A stretch of 64,000 nt of DNA from Acidobacteria bacterium AB60 (GTDB taxonomy: Bacteria > Acidobacteriota > Terriglobia > Terriglobales > Acidobacteriaceae): the NCBI GenBank assembly GCA_008682415.1, contig VANK01000001.1, positions 682,001-746,000 on the forward strand. Direction: 5' to 3'. A program made the position numbers and the translations under genes. The notes under the pieces were generated by a model that searched no databases, was not told the DNA's origin, and saw only the letters and a program-made list of their open reading frames with translations. Of the stretch, positions 8,794 through 16,683 are shown piece by piece (position 1 is the stretch's first letter; every line of letters begins with the position of its first letter).

Positions 8794-9378
8794 TCAGGAC
8801 TTCATGGTGCGGACGCCCGCGTGACGGGCAGGAGTGCCCACATAGATGGTTCCTGGCGGCACATCTGTAAAGACGGAGCTGCGCGCGCCGATCACCGCGC
8901 CGGTGCCGATGCGCACGCCGGGTGCGACGAAGACATCTGTGGCCACCCAGGCCTCGGGCTCAATCACGATTTTTTTGGCGTAGAGATCGAAGGTGGGGCT
9001 GGTGTAGTCGTGCGAGCCGGTGCAGATGTAGGAACGCTGCGAGACGACGGCGCATTCGCCGATCTCGATTTCGCCGAGGGTATAGAGCACCACCTCATCG
9101 CCGATGTGGCAGTGGTCGCCGATGGACAATTTCCACGGATAGGTAACGCGCGCCGACGGCCGGATGAAGACGCCTTTACCAATCTTCGCGCCGAACACGC
9201 GGAGGAGCCATCGGCGCCAACCGAAGAGCGCCTGCGGGGACATTCCGAACAGGGTGGATTGCACGATCCACCAGAGCTGGGTGTAGAGGGCGGAGCGCCC
9301 CCGGAATCCGTGGGGAACGCGGAAGTCCTCGAGGCGCTGGTAGCGGCGCTGGGCGGGGGCGGCGGTGGAGATTGCCAT
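8794..9378 (-). CDS. WcaF-like hexapeptide-repeat acetyltransferase
   Basis: A 194-residue left-handed beta-helix acyltransferase that would acetylate a sugar during exopolysaccharide synthesis. I start it at ATG 9378 (MAISTAAPAQ); a longer reading overlaps gmd and looks non-native. Hexapeptide repeats run from about residue 65: IGKGVFIRPSARV, LSIGDHCHIGDEV, IEIGECAVVS, then VAPGVRIGTGAVIGARSSV. The motif GSHDYTSP, typical of the WcaF/VatD-like group, supplies the His of the acetyl-CoA site. It lies 14 bases after gmd on the same strand, which supports an operon acting on fucose- or mannose-derived sugars. Confidence 0.85.
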   Translation of the reverse strand: MAISTAAPAQRRYQRLEDFRVPHGFRGRSALYTQLWWIVQSTLFGMSPQALFGWRRWLLRVFGAKIGKGVFIRPSARVTYPWKLSIGDHCHIGDEVVLYTLGEIEIGECAVVSQRSYICTGSHDYTSPTFDLYAKKIVIEPEAWVATDVFVAPGVRIGTGAVIGARSSVFTDVPPGTIYVGTPARHAGVRTMKS

Positions 9379-9392
9379 GGCAGCCGGGCGGA

Positions 9393-10478
9393 TCAGTGCT
9401 CGTGCGAGTTGAAGACGGTATAGCCGTGCTTGCTGACGAGGGCGTCTCTTTCGGCAGCCTGGAGATCGGCAGCGACCATTTCTTCGACGAGTTGATGGAA
9501 GCGGATGCGCGGTTCCCAACCGAGTTCGGCCTTGGCACGGGCGGGATCGCCGAGCAGGGTGTCCACCTCGGTTGGACGGTAGTAGCGCGGATCGATCGCC
9601 ACGATCTGATTGCCGTCCTGATCGTAGCCCTTTTCGTCGGCACCGGTTCCCTGCCAGCGGATCTGCATACCGAGCTGGTTGCAGGCGACCTCAACAAACT
9701 CGCGCACGCTATGCTGTTCGCCGGTGGCAATGACATAGTCCCTTGCCTGCTCCTGCTGGAGCATGAGCCACATCATCTCGACGTAGTCGCGTGCGTGTCC
9801 CCAATCGCGAAGGGCATCGAGGTTGCCGAGGTACAGGCGGTTTTGAAGGCCGACTTTGATGCGGGCAAGCGCGCGAGTGATCTTGCGCGTGACAAAGGTT
9901 TCGCCGCGGGTGGGGGACTCGTGATTGAAGAGGATGCCGTTGCAGGCATAGAGGCCGTAGGCCTCGCGGTAGTTGACGGTGATCCAGTAGGCGTAGAGCT
10001 TGGCTACGGCGTAGGGAGAGCGCGGGTAGAAGGGCGTTTTCTCCGTCTGCGGAATCTCCTGGACTAAGCCGTACAGCTCGGAGGTGGAGGCCTGGTAGAA
10101 GCGTGCTTTTTTCTCGAGGCCAGTGATGCGGATGGCTTCGAGGAGTCGGAGGGCGCCGAGCGCGTCCGAGTTGGCGGTGTACTCGGGCTCTTCGAAAGAA
10201 ACCTTGACGTGGCTCTGGGCGGCCAGATTGTAGATCTCGTCGGGCTGCACCTTCTGGACCACGTGAATGAGCCCGCTGGAGTCGGTGAGATCGCCGTAGT
10301 GGAGAACCAAGCGGGGCGTCTTGTCGTGAGGATCCTGGTAGAGATGGTCAATGCGATTGGTATTGAAGAGCGAGGTGCGGCGCTTGATGCCATGCACCTC
10401 GTATCCCTTGGACAGCAGCAGTTCTGCGAGGTATGCGCCGTCTTGGCCGGTGATGCCAGTGATGAGAGCTTTCTTCAA
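9393..10478 (-). CDS. gmd: GDP-mannose 4,6-dehydratase
   Basis: Converts GDP-D-mannose to GDP-4-dehydro-6-deoxy-D-mannose, the precursor of GDP-L-fucose and related deoxysugars. Counting 361 residues from a TTG start at 10478, the protein opens with the standard [14 protein letters not shown]. The alternative GTG at 10526 adds 16 atypical residues, and AGGAA precedes the TTG, so I prefer the short form. The NADP motif GITGQDG is at 8-14, the catalytic set is T132, E134, Y156 and K160, and RR(T)SLFNTNRI is conserved. No GDP-fucose synthase is present next to it. Confidence 0.95.
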   Translation of the reverse strand: MKKALITGITGQDGAYLAELLLSKGYEVHGIKRRTSLFNTNRIDHLYQDPHDKTPRLVLHYGDLTDSSGLIHVVQKVQPDEIYNLAAQSHVKVSFEEPEYTANSDALGALRLLEAIRITGLEKKARFYQASTSELYGLVQEIPQTEKTPFYPRSPYAVAKLYAYWITVNYREAYGLYACNGILFNHESPTRGETFVTRKITRALARIKVGLQNRLYLGNLDALRDWGHARDYVEMMWLMLQQEQARDYVIATGEQHSVREFVEVACNQLGMQIRWQGTGADEKGYDQDGNQIVAIDPRYYRPTEVDTLLGDPARAKAELGWEPRIRFHQLVEEMVAADLQAAERDALVSKHGYTVFNSHEH

Positions 10479-10737
10479 TGGGACGTTTCCTATTGCGGCG
10501 AAGTCGTGGCGGGATGACTCGAACACGTATGCTCCGCAGCGACGCCGACAGAATCTAGAAAAGCGATACGGGGCAGCGGCTGAGCCAGACGCTCACGGAA
10601 CCCTGGCGACCCTCTTCGGCCCGGAGAAGTTGCTTCGCGAACCGCGTTGAGTGAGGGTGACCGGACTTGACTCGATGCTACCATTCACACTTCGCTTTGC
10701 ACAGACCGGCGCATGCGTGGGACCGATGGGGCGCGGA

Positions 10738-12156
10738 TCAGAGGATCGCGGATTTTGGCTTGCCCTGTTGTTCGTTGTAGATGGCGGGCCTGCCGATGCT
10801 GACGTAGGTAAAGCCGTGCTCAGCCATCTTCTCCGGGAGATAGAGATTGCGGCCGTCAATCACGATCGGGAAACGGAGTGCGCGATTGAGGCGAGGAAGG
10901 TCGATGGCAGCGAACTCCGCCCAGTCGGTGAGAATGAGCACGGCATCGGCGTTATGCGCGGCTTCATAGAGGTCAGACGCATAGGCCAGGCAATCGGAGG
11001 CGGGCAGCACCGCCCGCGTTCTCTCGACGGCGGCAGGATCATACGCGGTCACGTGGGCGCCCGCTGCGATCAGGCGTTGGATGACATCGAGGGCGGGCGA
11101 CTCGCGGATGTCATCGGTCTCACCTTTGAAGGCGAGTCCCAGCGCGGCGAGGCGCTTGCCGCGGAGGGTCCAGAGGGCGGCGCGCACCTTGTTGAAGAAG
11201 ACGTCGCGTTGGGCGTCATTGATGCGGCGCACCTCTTCGAGGAGTTGGAAGTTGAGCCCCTTCTGCTGGGCGACCCAGTGGAAGGCGGCGACGTCTTTGG
11301 GGAAGCATGAGCCGCCGTATCCGAGGCCGGCGCGCAGAAACTTCATGCCGATGCGCTTGTCGAGTCCCATGCCGGCAGCGACGTCCTCTATATCGGCATC
11401 CACGCTCTCGGCCAGATTGGCGACAGCGTTGATGAAGGAGATTTTGAGCGCCAGGAAGGCGTTGGAGGCGTGCTTGATGATCTCTGCGCTTTGCGCCGAG
11501 GTGACCAGGAGCGTGGCGGGCTGGGTAGCGCTGCAGACGCCGGGAAGAGCCTCTGGCCGAGTGTAGTAGGTTCCATCGGTAAGAGGCGCGTAGATGCGCT
11601 TGAGGAGGGTGATGGCGCGGTCGGTTCCTGCGCCCACCACAATGCGGTCAGGGTGCATGAAGTCCGTCACCGCGGAGCCTTCGCGCAGGAACTCGGGATT
11701 GGAGACGACGTCGAAGAGGTGGGGCGCGACGCCGTGACGATGCAGGACGCGACGAATCCACTCGTTGGTGTAGACGGGGACGGTGCTCTTCTCCACGATT
11801 ACTTTGTAGTCGGAGGAGATGGCGCGCGCGATCTCAGAGACCACGGCCTCCACGTACGACAGATCGGCGGCGCCGGTTTCGCCTTGAGGGGTTCCCACGG
11901 CAATAAAGACCGCCTCGCTGCGGTTGACGGCGTCAGCCAGGTCGGTGGTGAACTGGATGCGTCCGCCGCGATGCTTAGCCAGCAACTCGGGCAGGTGCTG
12001 CTCATAGATCGGCACGCCGCCTTCGCGGAGAGTTTTTACCTTGGCCTCGTCGTTATCGACGCAGACGATCTGGTGACCCATTTCGGCAAAGCATGCGGCG
12101 GCAACGAGCCCGACGTACCCCGAGCCGATGACGCATATAGAGACCGAATCCGACAT
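10738..12156 (-). CDS. ugd: UDP-glucose/GDP-mannose 6-dehydrogenase
   Basis: A 472-residue enzyme that oxidises a nucleotide sugar (UDP-glucose most likely) to the uronate for acidic exopolysaccharide, using two NAD+. The N-terminal GSGYVG is at residues 11-16, and the catalytic cysteine is C284 in GGSCFPKD. The KSTVP element and the C-terminal LGLAFKGETDDIRESPA block are also intact. Compared with typical Ugd there are several extra residues around 201-220. It lies upstream of gmd on the same strand, separated by about 210-260 bases, within the sugar-nucleotide block. Confidence 0.93.
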   Translation of the reverse strand: MSDSVSICVIGSGYVGLVAAACFAEMGHQIVCVDNDEAKVKTLREGGVPIYEQHLPELLAKHRGGRIQFTTDLADAVNRSEAVFIAVGTPQGETGAADLSYVEAVVSEIARAISSDYKVIVEKSTVPVYTNEWIRRVLHRHGVAPHLFDVVSNPEFLREGSAVTDFMHPDRIVVGAGTDRAITLLKRIYAPLTDGTYYTRPEALPGVCSATQPATLLVTSAQSAEIIKHASNAFLALKISFINAVANLAESVDADIEDVAAGMGLDKRIGMKFLRAGLGYGGSCFPKDVAAFHWVAQQKGLNFQLLEEVRRINDAQRDVFFNKVRAALWTLRGKRLAALGLAFKGETDDIRESPALDVIQRLIAAGAHVTAYDPAAVERTRAVLPASDCLAYASDLYEAAHNADAVLILTDWAEFAAIDLPRLNRALRFPIVIDGRNLYLPEKMAEHGFTYVSIGRPAIYNEQQGKPKSAIL

Positions 12157-12345
12157 TCCTGAGTTTTCCCTCGACAGGTGGCGTAACGTGGCAGATTTTC
12201 GTGGATATGGGGCAACGTTCGACGAGTGCTGTGTTCATTCTACGACGTTGCGCATCGGCGACCGGTCGATGGGGTGGCCTTGATGCCTGAAAGAAAGCGG
12301 CCAGTATGAACCCGCCGGCTCAGGATGCCTGGAGACGTGGGAGAA

Positions 12346-12370
12346 CCAACCTTCGCACGGCGAAGGTTGG
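12346..12370 (-). terminator. Hairpin after the OmpA-like gene
   Basis: Perfect 11-base inverted repeat (CCAACCTTCGC/GCGAAGGTTGG) with a three-base loop, starting 9 bases beyond the stop of the minus-strand gene at 12380. The following minus-strand bases are only moderately T-rich (TTCTCCC), so it is a plausible but not ideal intrinsic terminator. Confidence 0.55.
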
Positions 12371-12379
12371 CCTTCCGCT

Positions 12380-14194
12380 CTAGCTTCTTTTGTGCCCGTG
12401 CTTGCGGATGAGAGAGACGCGCCGCGCGCCGTGGTGCTTCCGGGGCGCCCTGGCGGCGGTGTGCTTCATGCGGACGTGCTTCGCGGAGGCGTGACCGGCA
12501 TGACGCTGCGGGGCATGACGCTGCGGGAGAGTCTTCCGCTCCTGCGGTTTTACCTGGGATTCATCGACGGGCGTGGTCCCCTGCACATCGGAGGAGAACT
12601 TCGCTCCCGAAGGCACAAGGTAGTTTTCGACCTTCTGATCGTCGGCGGAGCCGGTGGCCACCGTGATACGGGAGGCATCGATGCCCTTGTCGGCAACCAA
12701 GTATTGCTTGGTGTTGACCGCGCGCTGGGCAGCGGGGTTGGGCATGGGCTTACCGTGCTTGCGGCGGGAGGCCTTTTCCATGGCAGCACGTTCTTTGGCG
12801 GTGGATTCGCCGACCACGACGGCCCAAGCGTCGGATTGACGCTGCAGGTCGAGCGCGACCTCGTCGAGGCAGGCCTTCGCTTCGTTATCCACGCGCGTGG
12901 GGCGTTTCTTGTCGTTCGTGAAGCTGATGGAGCAGAGGGCCTGGGTGTGCGGCTGCGGGGGCGGGGGCGGCGCTTCGATGCTCAAGCTGGCGTTGGAGGA
13001 GGCATTGTGGCCCTTGTCGTCAGCCACATTGCAGGTGATGGAGACGGGGCCGGTGGGCGCGCCGGTGGAGGCGTAGGTGGCGCTGTTGCCAGTACCGTTC
13101 ACAGTCCCGGCGGAGGCTGCGTAGGAATAGGTAAGGGGGCGATTCTGCGGGCTCATGCCCTGAGCCGTGATGGTCGCGCTATCGCCGGGCTTGATGGTGG
13201 TCGGACTTACCGAGCAACTAATGGTAGGCGGCTCGAATTCTTTCACCGTATAGGCGGCGGTGCCCTGCTGCGCAACCTCCCAAGGCTTGAGGCCTTCCCT
13301 GCCCGGCTTGCCCTCCTTCGCGTCGCACTTTGCGTTGTGGGCGCCAGGCGCGAGGGAGGAGGTATCGACGGTGGCGCTGGCGCCGTTGCCTTTTACGCCG
13401 TCGCCCGACCAGCCATAGACCACGTTGAGCTTGGGATCCTGGGAACCGACCGTGGCTGTGAGATTCACCGGATCGCCGGGGAAGACCGAGGTCGGGGTAG
13501 CCGAGCAAGAGACGGTCAACTGGGGAGGAGGAGCGATGGTGCCGATGTGGTAGACGAGTCCGGTGCTGAGACGGGCCGCATCGATATTGGCGCGACCGCC
13601 ATAGACGCCGGGCCCCCAGTTGTTGTGCATGTATTGGTAGTCGGCCTGAAAAAGGCGGATGGCGAGGTGGTGATTGAAGAGCGGGGTCTGGTAGTCCATG
13701 CCGCCGCCGGCCGTCAGGGAGGGTCCCCACTTATACGGCTCGTGTTCGGGACCGCCCATGTAGGAGCCGCCGGCCAATCCGTGGATGAAGGGAGTGATGT
13801 CGTCGAAGGGGAATCGGAAGATGAGACCGCCCTGGACCGTGGTGATGGCTCCGTTGCTGTTGGTGGAGTTGGTGAAGGTATCGTGGGTACTACTCTCGGC
13901 CTGCAAACCGACATTGTTGTTGAAGTACCGCGCGACGCTGCCGATGATGCCGGCGTCCATGGAGTTATAACTAATGGGGACAACGGGGTTCCCCGGGGTG
14001 GGTTGCATAACCTCGATGGTCCCCTTGGGAGCGAGATAGCTATAACCGGCGAAGATATCCCAGCGAGAAGGCGAATCCGTGGCGGCCACCGGCTTAGAAG
14101 CGGGCTTGGGTGCATCCTGCGCGGCTCCGGAGAGCGGCATCAGGACTCCCAAAGCGAGAATGAATCCTGCATATTCAGGTAGGCGAGTGCGCAT
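12380..14194 (-). CDS. OmpA-like protein with N-terminal barrel, two Ig-like domains and His/Arg-rich tail
   Basis: A 604-residue exported envelope protein. Order of parts: signal peptide (1-25); an eight-strand OmpA-type barrel (about 43-215, starting SRWDIFAGYSYLAP); two Ig-like/PKD-type domains (about 222-315 and 320-405, each opening with V/ISCSxxPTxxxPGD); a proline linker; and an OmpA-C-like domain (about 418-550: CSISFTNDKKRPTRVDNEA, AQRAVNTKQYL, GIDASRI). The tail of about 50 residues contains nine His plus many Arg and Lys. The OmpA-C fold suggests peptidoglycan contact, although its core is degenerate. The tail could bind metal, peptidoglycan or nucleic acid; that is inference. Confidence 0.75.
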   Translation of the reverse strand: MRTRLPEYAGFILALGVLMPLSGAAQDAPKPASKPVAATDSPSRWDIFAGYSYLAPKGTIEVMQPTPGNPVVPISYNSMDAGIIGSVARYFNNNVGLQAESSTHDTFTNSTNSNGAITTVQGGLIFRFPFDDITPFIHGLAGGSYMGGPEHEPYKWGPSLTAGGGMDYQTPLFNHHLAIRLFQADYQYMHNNWGPGVYGGRANIDAARLSTGLVYHIGTIAPPPQLTVSCSATPTSVFPGDPVNLTATVGSQDPKLNVVYGWSGDGVKGNGASATVDTSSLAPGAHNAKCDAKEGKPGREGLKPWEVAQQGTAAYTVKEFEPPTISCSVSPTTIKPGDSATITAQGMSPQNRPLTYSYAASAGTVNGTGNSATYASTGAPTGPVSITCNVADDKGHNASSNASLSIEAPPPPPQPHTQALCSISFTNDKKRPTRVDNEAKACLDEVALDLQRQSDAWAVVVGESTAKERAAMEKASRRKHGKPMPNPAAQRAVNTKQYLVADKGIDASRITVATGSADDQKVENYLVPSGAKFSSDVQGTTPVDESQVKPQERKTLPQRHAPQRHAGHASAKHVRMKHTAARAPRKHHGARRVSLIRKHGHKRS

Positions 14195-14599
14195 ATAAGG
14201 TTCCTTCCCGCGTAGTGCGATTCAATGCAGCGCGTGTTTTTGGTAAGTCAGAGCGCGACAAAGCTAGGCCGCCGATGGGCGGCTGGAATTTGAGTTCAAC
14301 CTAACATGTGCAAACTCGTCGTTCACGTTTTCTTCACAGGCCTCATGCGGAAAGGTATTAACGCCCGAGGTGCCTCCTCTGATGGGTGGAGGCGGTATGA
14401 GTAAGCGCTTGCCGCTTCTCGAGGCGAAAGGAGCCTCCTTTTCGATCTCTCGAATCGCGGCCAATATGCGATAGGATGAAGTGGCGAAGGGCCGGCCAGA
14501 TATGCAGGCCAGCCGGAGCGAGACCTTTCGGGCTGCTTTCCCTCACGAAGTTCGGCGGCCGTTTCTACATTTCATCAAGATGGTTTTGGGGGTCGGATC
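14195..14599. other. Divergent intergenic region with several small inverted repeats
   Basis: A 405-base gap between divergently transcribed envelope genes, so it should contain both promoters. It has small inverted repeats: GCCGCC/GGCGGC near 14269-14284 and GAGGC/GCCTC (14421-14436) followed by CTTTTC. The latter resembles a weak terminator or attenuator ahead of the gene at 14600. I see no gene or known riboswitch. Confidence 0.45.
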
Positions 14600-16318
14600 A
14601 TGCAGTTCCCTCTAAGCTCCTCCCGGAGCATAGGTATTCTCTTATTTATTCTGCTCAGCGGGGCCGGCGGGTACCAGAGCCGCATGTTTGCCCAAGTTGT
14701 TGAAGACGCGACAATCGCAACCATTGCGGGACATCCACACCTGCCGGACGGAACAGAAGAAGCCGCTGGGCCAACAAAAGTGGTCACAGCTGCGGAGCTT
14801 CCAAATGCGCCGGTGCGCGCGGATGACGCAGTCAGGCCGCTTTCCGTAATTGCGGGAGCCCGATTTGCCGACAGTTCCAGCCGAAGCATGACGTTCGGAT
14901 TTGACCCGGACGATGCGACAGCATCGGTGGTGAGCACCCGCTCGCCGCGTTTTGTGAGTCTTGATCAGTGCCCGACCGACATGACGCGGGCCAAGTCTTG
15001 CCGGGTGCATTGGCGTCAACTGCTGCTTTCGACTGCCGCCTTCAATGCGCTACAGAATGCAGGAAACGCGTACACCGGTTACTGGTACCGCTGGGAGACC
15101 ACGCACGGGAAGTGGTTCGACCGCTGGATCAACAGCGCGGAGGGCTGGCGCTGGAACGTTTGGAACGACCAGAATCCAGTCCTGGATGACTATGTTGCGC
15201 ATCCGTTCATGGGCAGCATCACCAACTATCTCTGGATCCAGAATGACCCCAAAGGGATGACGGTCGAGCAGGGGAACACGCCGGAGTACTGGAACAGCCG
15301 GCTGCGCGCGTTTGTTTTCTCCACGGCGTACAGCTTCGAGTGGAAGCTGGGTCCGTTCGGCGAGGCCGGCGTGGGGCATAACGGCGATCATCTTGTCCCG
15401 CAGAACAATGCCAAGGTGTGGACGAACGAGACCGGCTGGGTGGAGTTGGTGACCACGCCCGTGGGTGGATTCGCCTGGACGCTGGCGGAAGATGCGCTGG
15501 ACAAGCACTTGGTGCGGCGATTTGAGGAGTCGCCCCGCGGCCCGCTCTCCCTGTTGCTGATCAGCTTTCTGACGCCGACCCGTGCCACGGCAAACATCTT
15601 CCGGTTCCGTCCGCCGTGGTATCGCGATGACCGTCGCGTTGCCGCCAATACGTTCTGGAGCGAGCCCGACGAGGAGGATAAGGCCCTGGCGGCGGGCGCC
15701 GGAGCGGAGGGCGGCGAAGGCGTGATGGCCGGGAGGCGGCGCGTCGCGGAGAACCTGCCCGAATGGCCACACCCGGGCGGGGTGCACGAGTTTGGGGCGT
15801 GGTGGGGATTCTCGGGATTCTCCGGGCCGATCTGGGGCTACCGGAAAGATGTGACGTACATGCCCGTGGATGTGACGTACTCCTATCTGCTCACGGGCGA
15901 GTCGAAGTGGAACTTGAGGTATTCCCCTGAACTTACTGCGCTGGCGATGCTTGATGAGCCGAACTGGGCGGCAAAGGATCGCTTCACGCAGCGCCGGCGG
16001 ACCTATGGCAGCGGAGTGAGTCCGGTTGGATTTCGAGCTTCGTTCTACCCCAACAGCCGGGTGCAGCCCTTCTTCTCGACCAACGGAGGGTTTCTCTACT
16101 TCGATGAGCGGGTGCTCTCGCCGCAGGGATCGCAGTTCATGTACACGATCGACTTCGGAGGCGGCATTCAGATCTTCCGCAAGCAGCGGCAGGCGATCTC
16201 CCTCGGATACCGCTATCAGCACCTCTCGAACGCGAACATCAGTCATCACAATCCGGGCACGGATGCGAATACGTTCTATGTAGCGGTGTCGCGATTCCGG
16301 ACGAAGCATTACCGGTAA
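14600..16318 (+). CDS. DUF3943-like envelope protein with C-terminal PagL-like lipid A deacylase motif
   Basis: A 572-residue exported protein. A hydrophobic N-terminus (SRSIGILLFILLSGAGG) is a signal peptide or anchor. Residues about 150-330 (VLDDYVAHPFMGSITNYLW, then FEWKLGPFGEAG) look like the DUF3943 family. The C-terminal part (about 430-572) is barrel-like and ends with YRYQHLSNANISHHNPGTD, where H541 and S543 match the His-x-Ser pair of PagL lipid A 3-O-deacylase, followed by the conserved Asn-Pro-Gly. PagL removes an acyl chain from lipid A at the outer membrane. The deacylase role is inferred from this motif; the catalytic Glu was not assigned. Confidence 0.65.
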   Translation: MQFPLSSSRSIGILLFILLSGAGGYQSRMFAQVVEDATIATIAGHPHLPDGTEEAAGPTKVVTAAELPNAPVRADDAVRPLSVIAGARFADSSSRSMTFGFDPDDATASVVSTRSPRFVSLDQCPTDMTRAKSCRVHWRQLLLSTAAFNALQNAGNAYTGYWYRWETTHGKWFDRWINSAEGWRWNVWNDQNPVLDDYVAHPFMGSITNYLWIQNDPKGMTVEQGNTPEYWNSRLRAFVFSTAYSFEWKLGPFGEAGVGHNGDHLVPQNNAKVWTNETGWVELVTTPVGGFAWTLAEDALDKHLVRRFEESPRGPLSLLLISFLTPTRATANIFRFRPPWYRDDRRVAANTFWSEPDEEDKALAAGAGAEGGEGVMAGRRRVAENLPEWPHPGGVHEFGAWWGFSGFSGPIWGYRKDVTYMPVDVTYSYLLTGESKWNLRYSPELTALAMLDEPNWAAKDRFTQRRRTYGSGVSPVGFRASFYPNSRVQPFFSTNGGFLYFDERVLSPQGSQFMYTIDFGGGIQIFRKQRQAISLGYRYQHLSNANISHHNPGTDANTFYVAVSRFRTKHYR

Positions 16319-16331
16319 GGTCGAGGGCGGG

Positions 16332-16347
16332 TCACAGTCGATTGTGA
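16332..16347. promoter_or_regulatory. Inverted repeat TCACA-N6-TGTGA
   Basis: TCACA, six bases, TGTGA, nested within a wider GGTCAC/GTGACC pair (16330-16355), 67 bases before the small membrane-protein gene and just after the DUF3943-like gene. It could be an operator for a dimeric regulator or a weak hairpin. The half-sites are in the opposite order to a CRP site. Confidence 0.3.
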
Positions 16348-16413
16348 TCGTGACCTCTACATTTCACGTGCCCCGGATGCTACCGTTTCTCCTTCGCGAG
16401 AGAGGAGAATTCC

Positions 16414-16683
16414 ATGCACGTCGACGGGTATACGAAGGGCGTTTTGACGCTTATCGCGCTGCTTCTGGCTGTCATTGCCATCAGACCCTTGGGCACTCCG
16501 CAATCCGTGAACGCACAAGCCGCCGGGCTCGTGCACGGCTATCTGATTCCGCAAGCCGGCGAAGCAACGCCCGAGGGGGGCAAGGAGTTTATCGACATTC
16601 GAAGCGGTCAGGATTGGTATTGCGACTTCAAGGTCTGTAAGCTCCACGGGACGTTTCCGCTGAATCAGATCTCAGACAAGTGA
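16414..16683 (+). CDS. Small membrane-anchored or secreted protein, unknown
   Basis: An 89-residue protein with one N-terminal hydrophobic segment (residues 9-24, GVLTLIALLLAVIAIR) and a hydrophilic rest. GGAG six bases before the ATG supports translation. The remaining sequence has a Cys pair around WYCDFKVCKLHG that could form a disulfide if exported. I recall small proteins opening with a similar TKxVLTxIALLLAxIALR pattern from acidobacteria, but no function. Its last 12 bases overlap the 3' end of the convergent fkbH-like gene. Confidence 0.65.
   Translation: MHVDGYTKGVLTLIALLLAVIAIRPLGTPQSVNAQAAGLVHGYLIPQAGEATPEGGKEFIDIRSGQDWYCDFKVCKLHGTFPLNQISDK

Noticed and set aside
12392..14182. A 596-codon open frame on the plus strand covering the OmpA-like gene
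   Set aside because: It is antisense to a gene with a signal peptide and recognisable domains. Its own product is Gly/Arg/Val-rich with no family resemblance. Long antisense frames are common at this GC content; similar ones cover pgk, the fkbH-like gene, the DUF3943-like gene and the DsbA-like gene.
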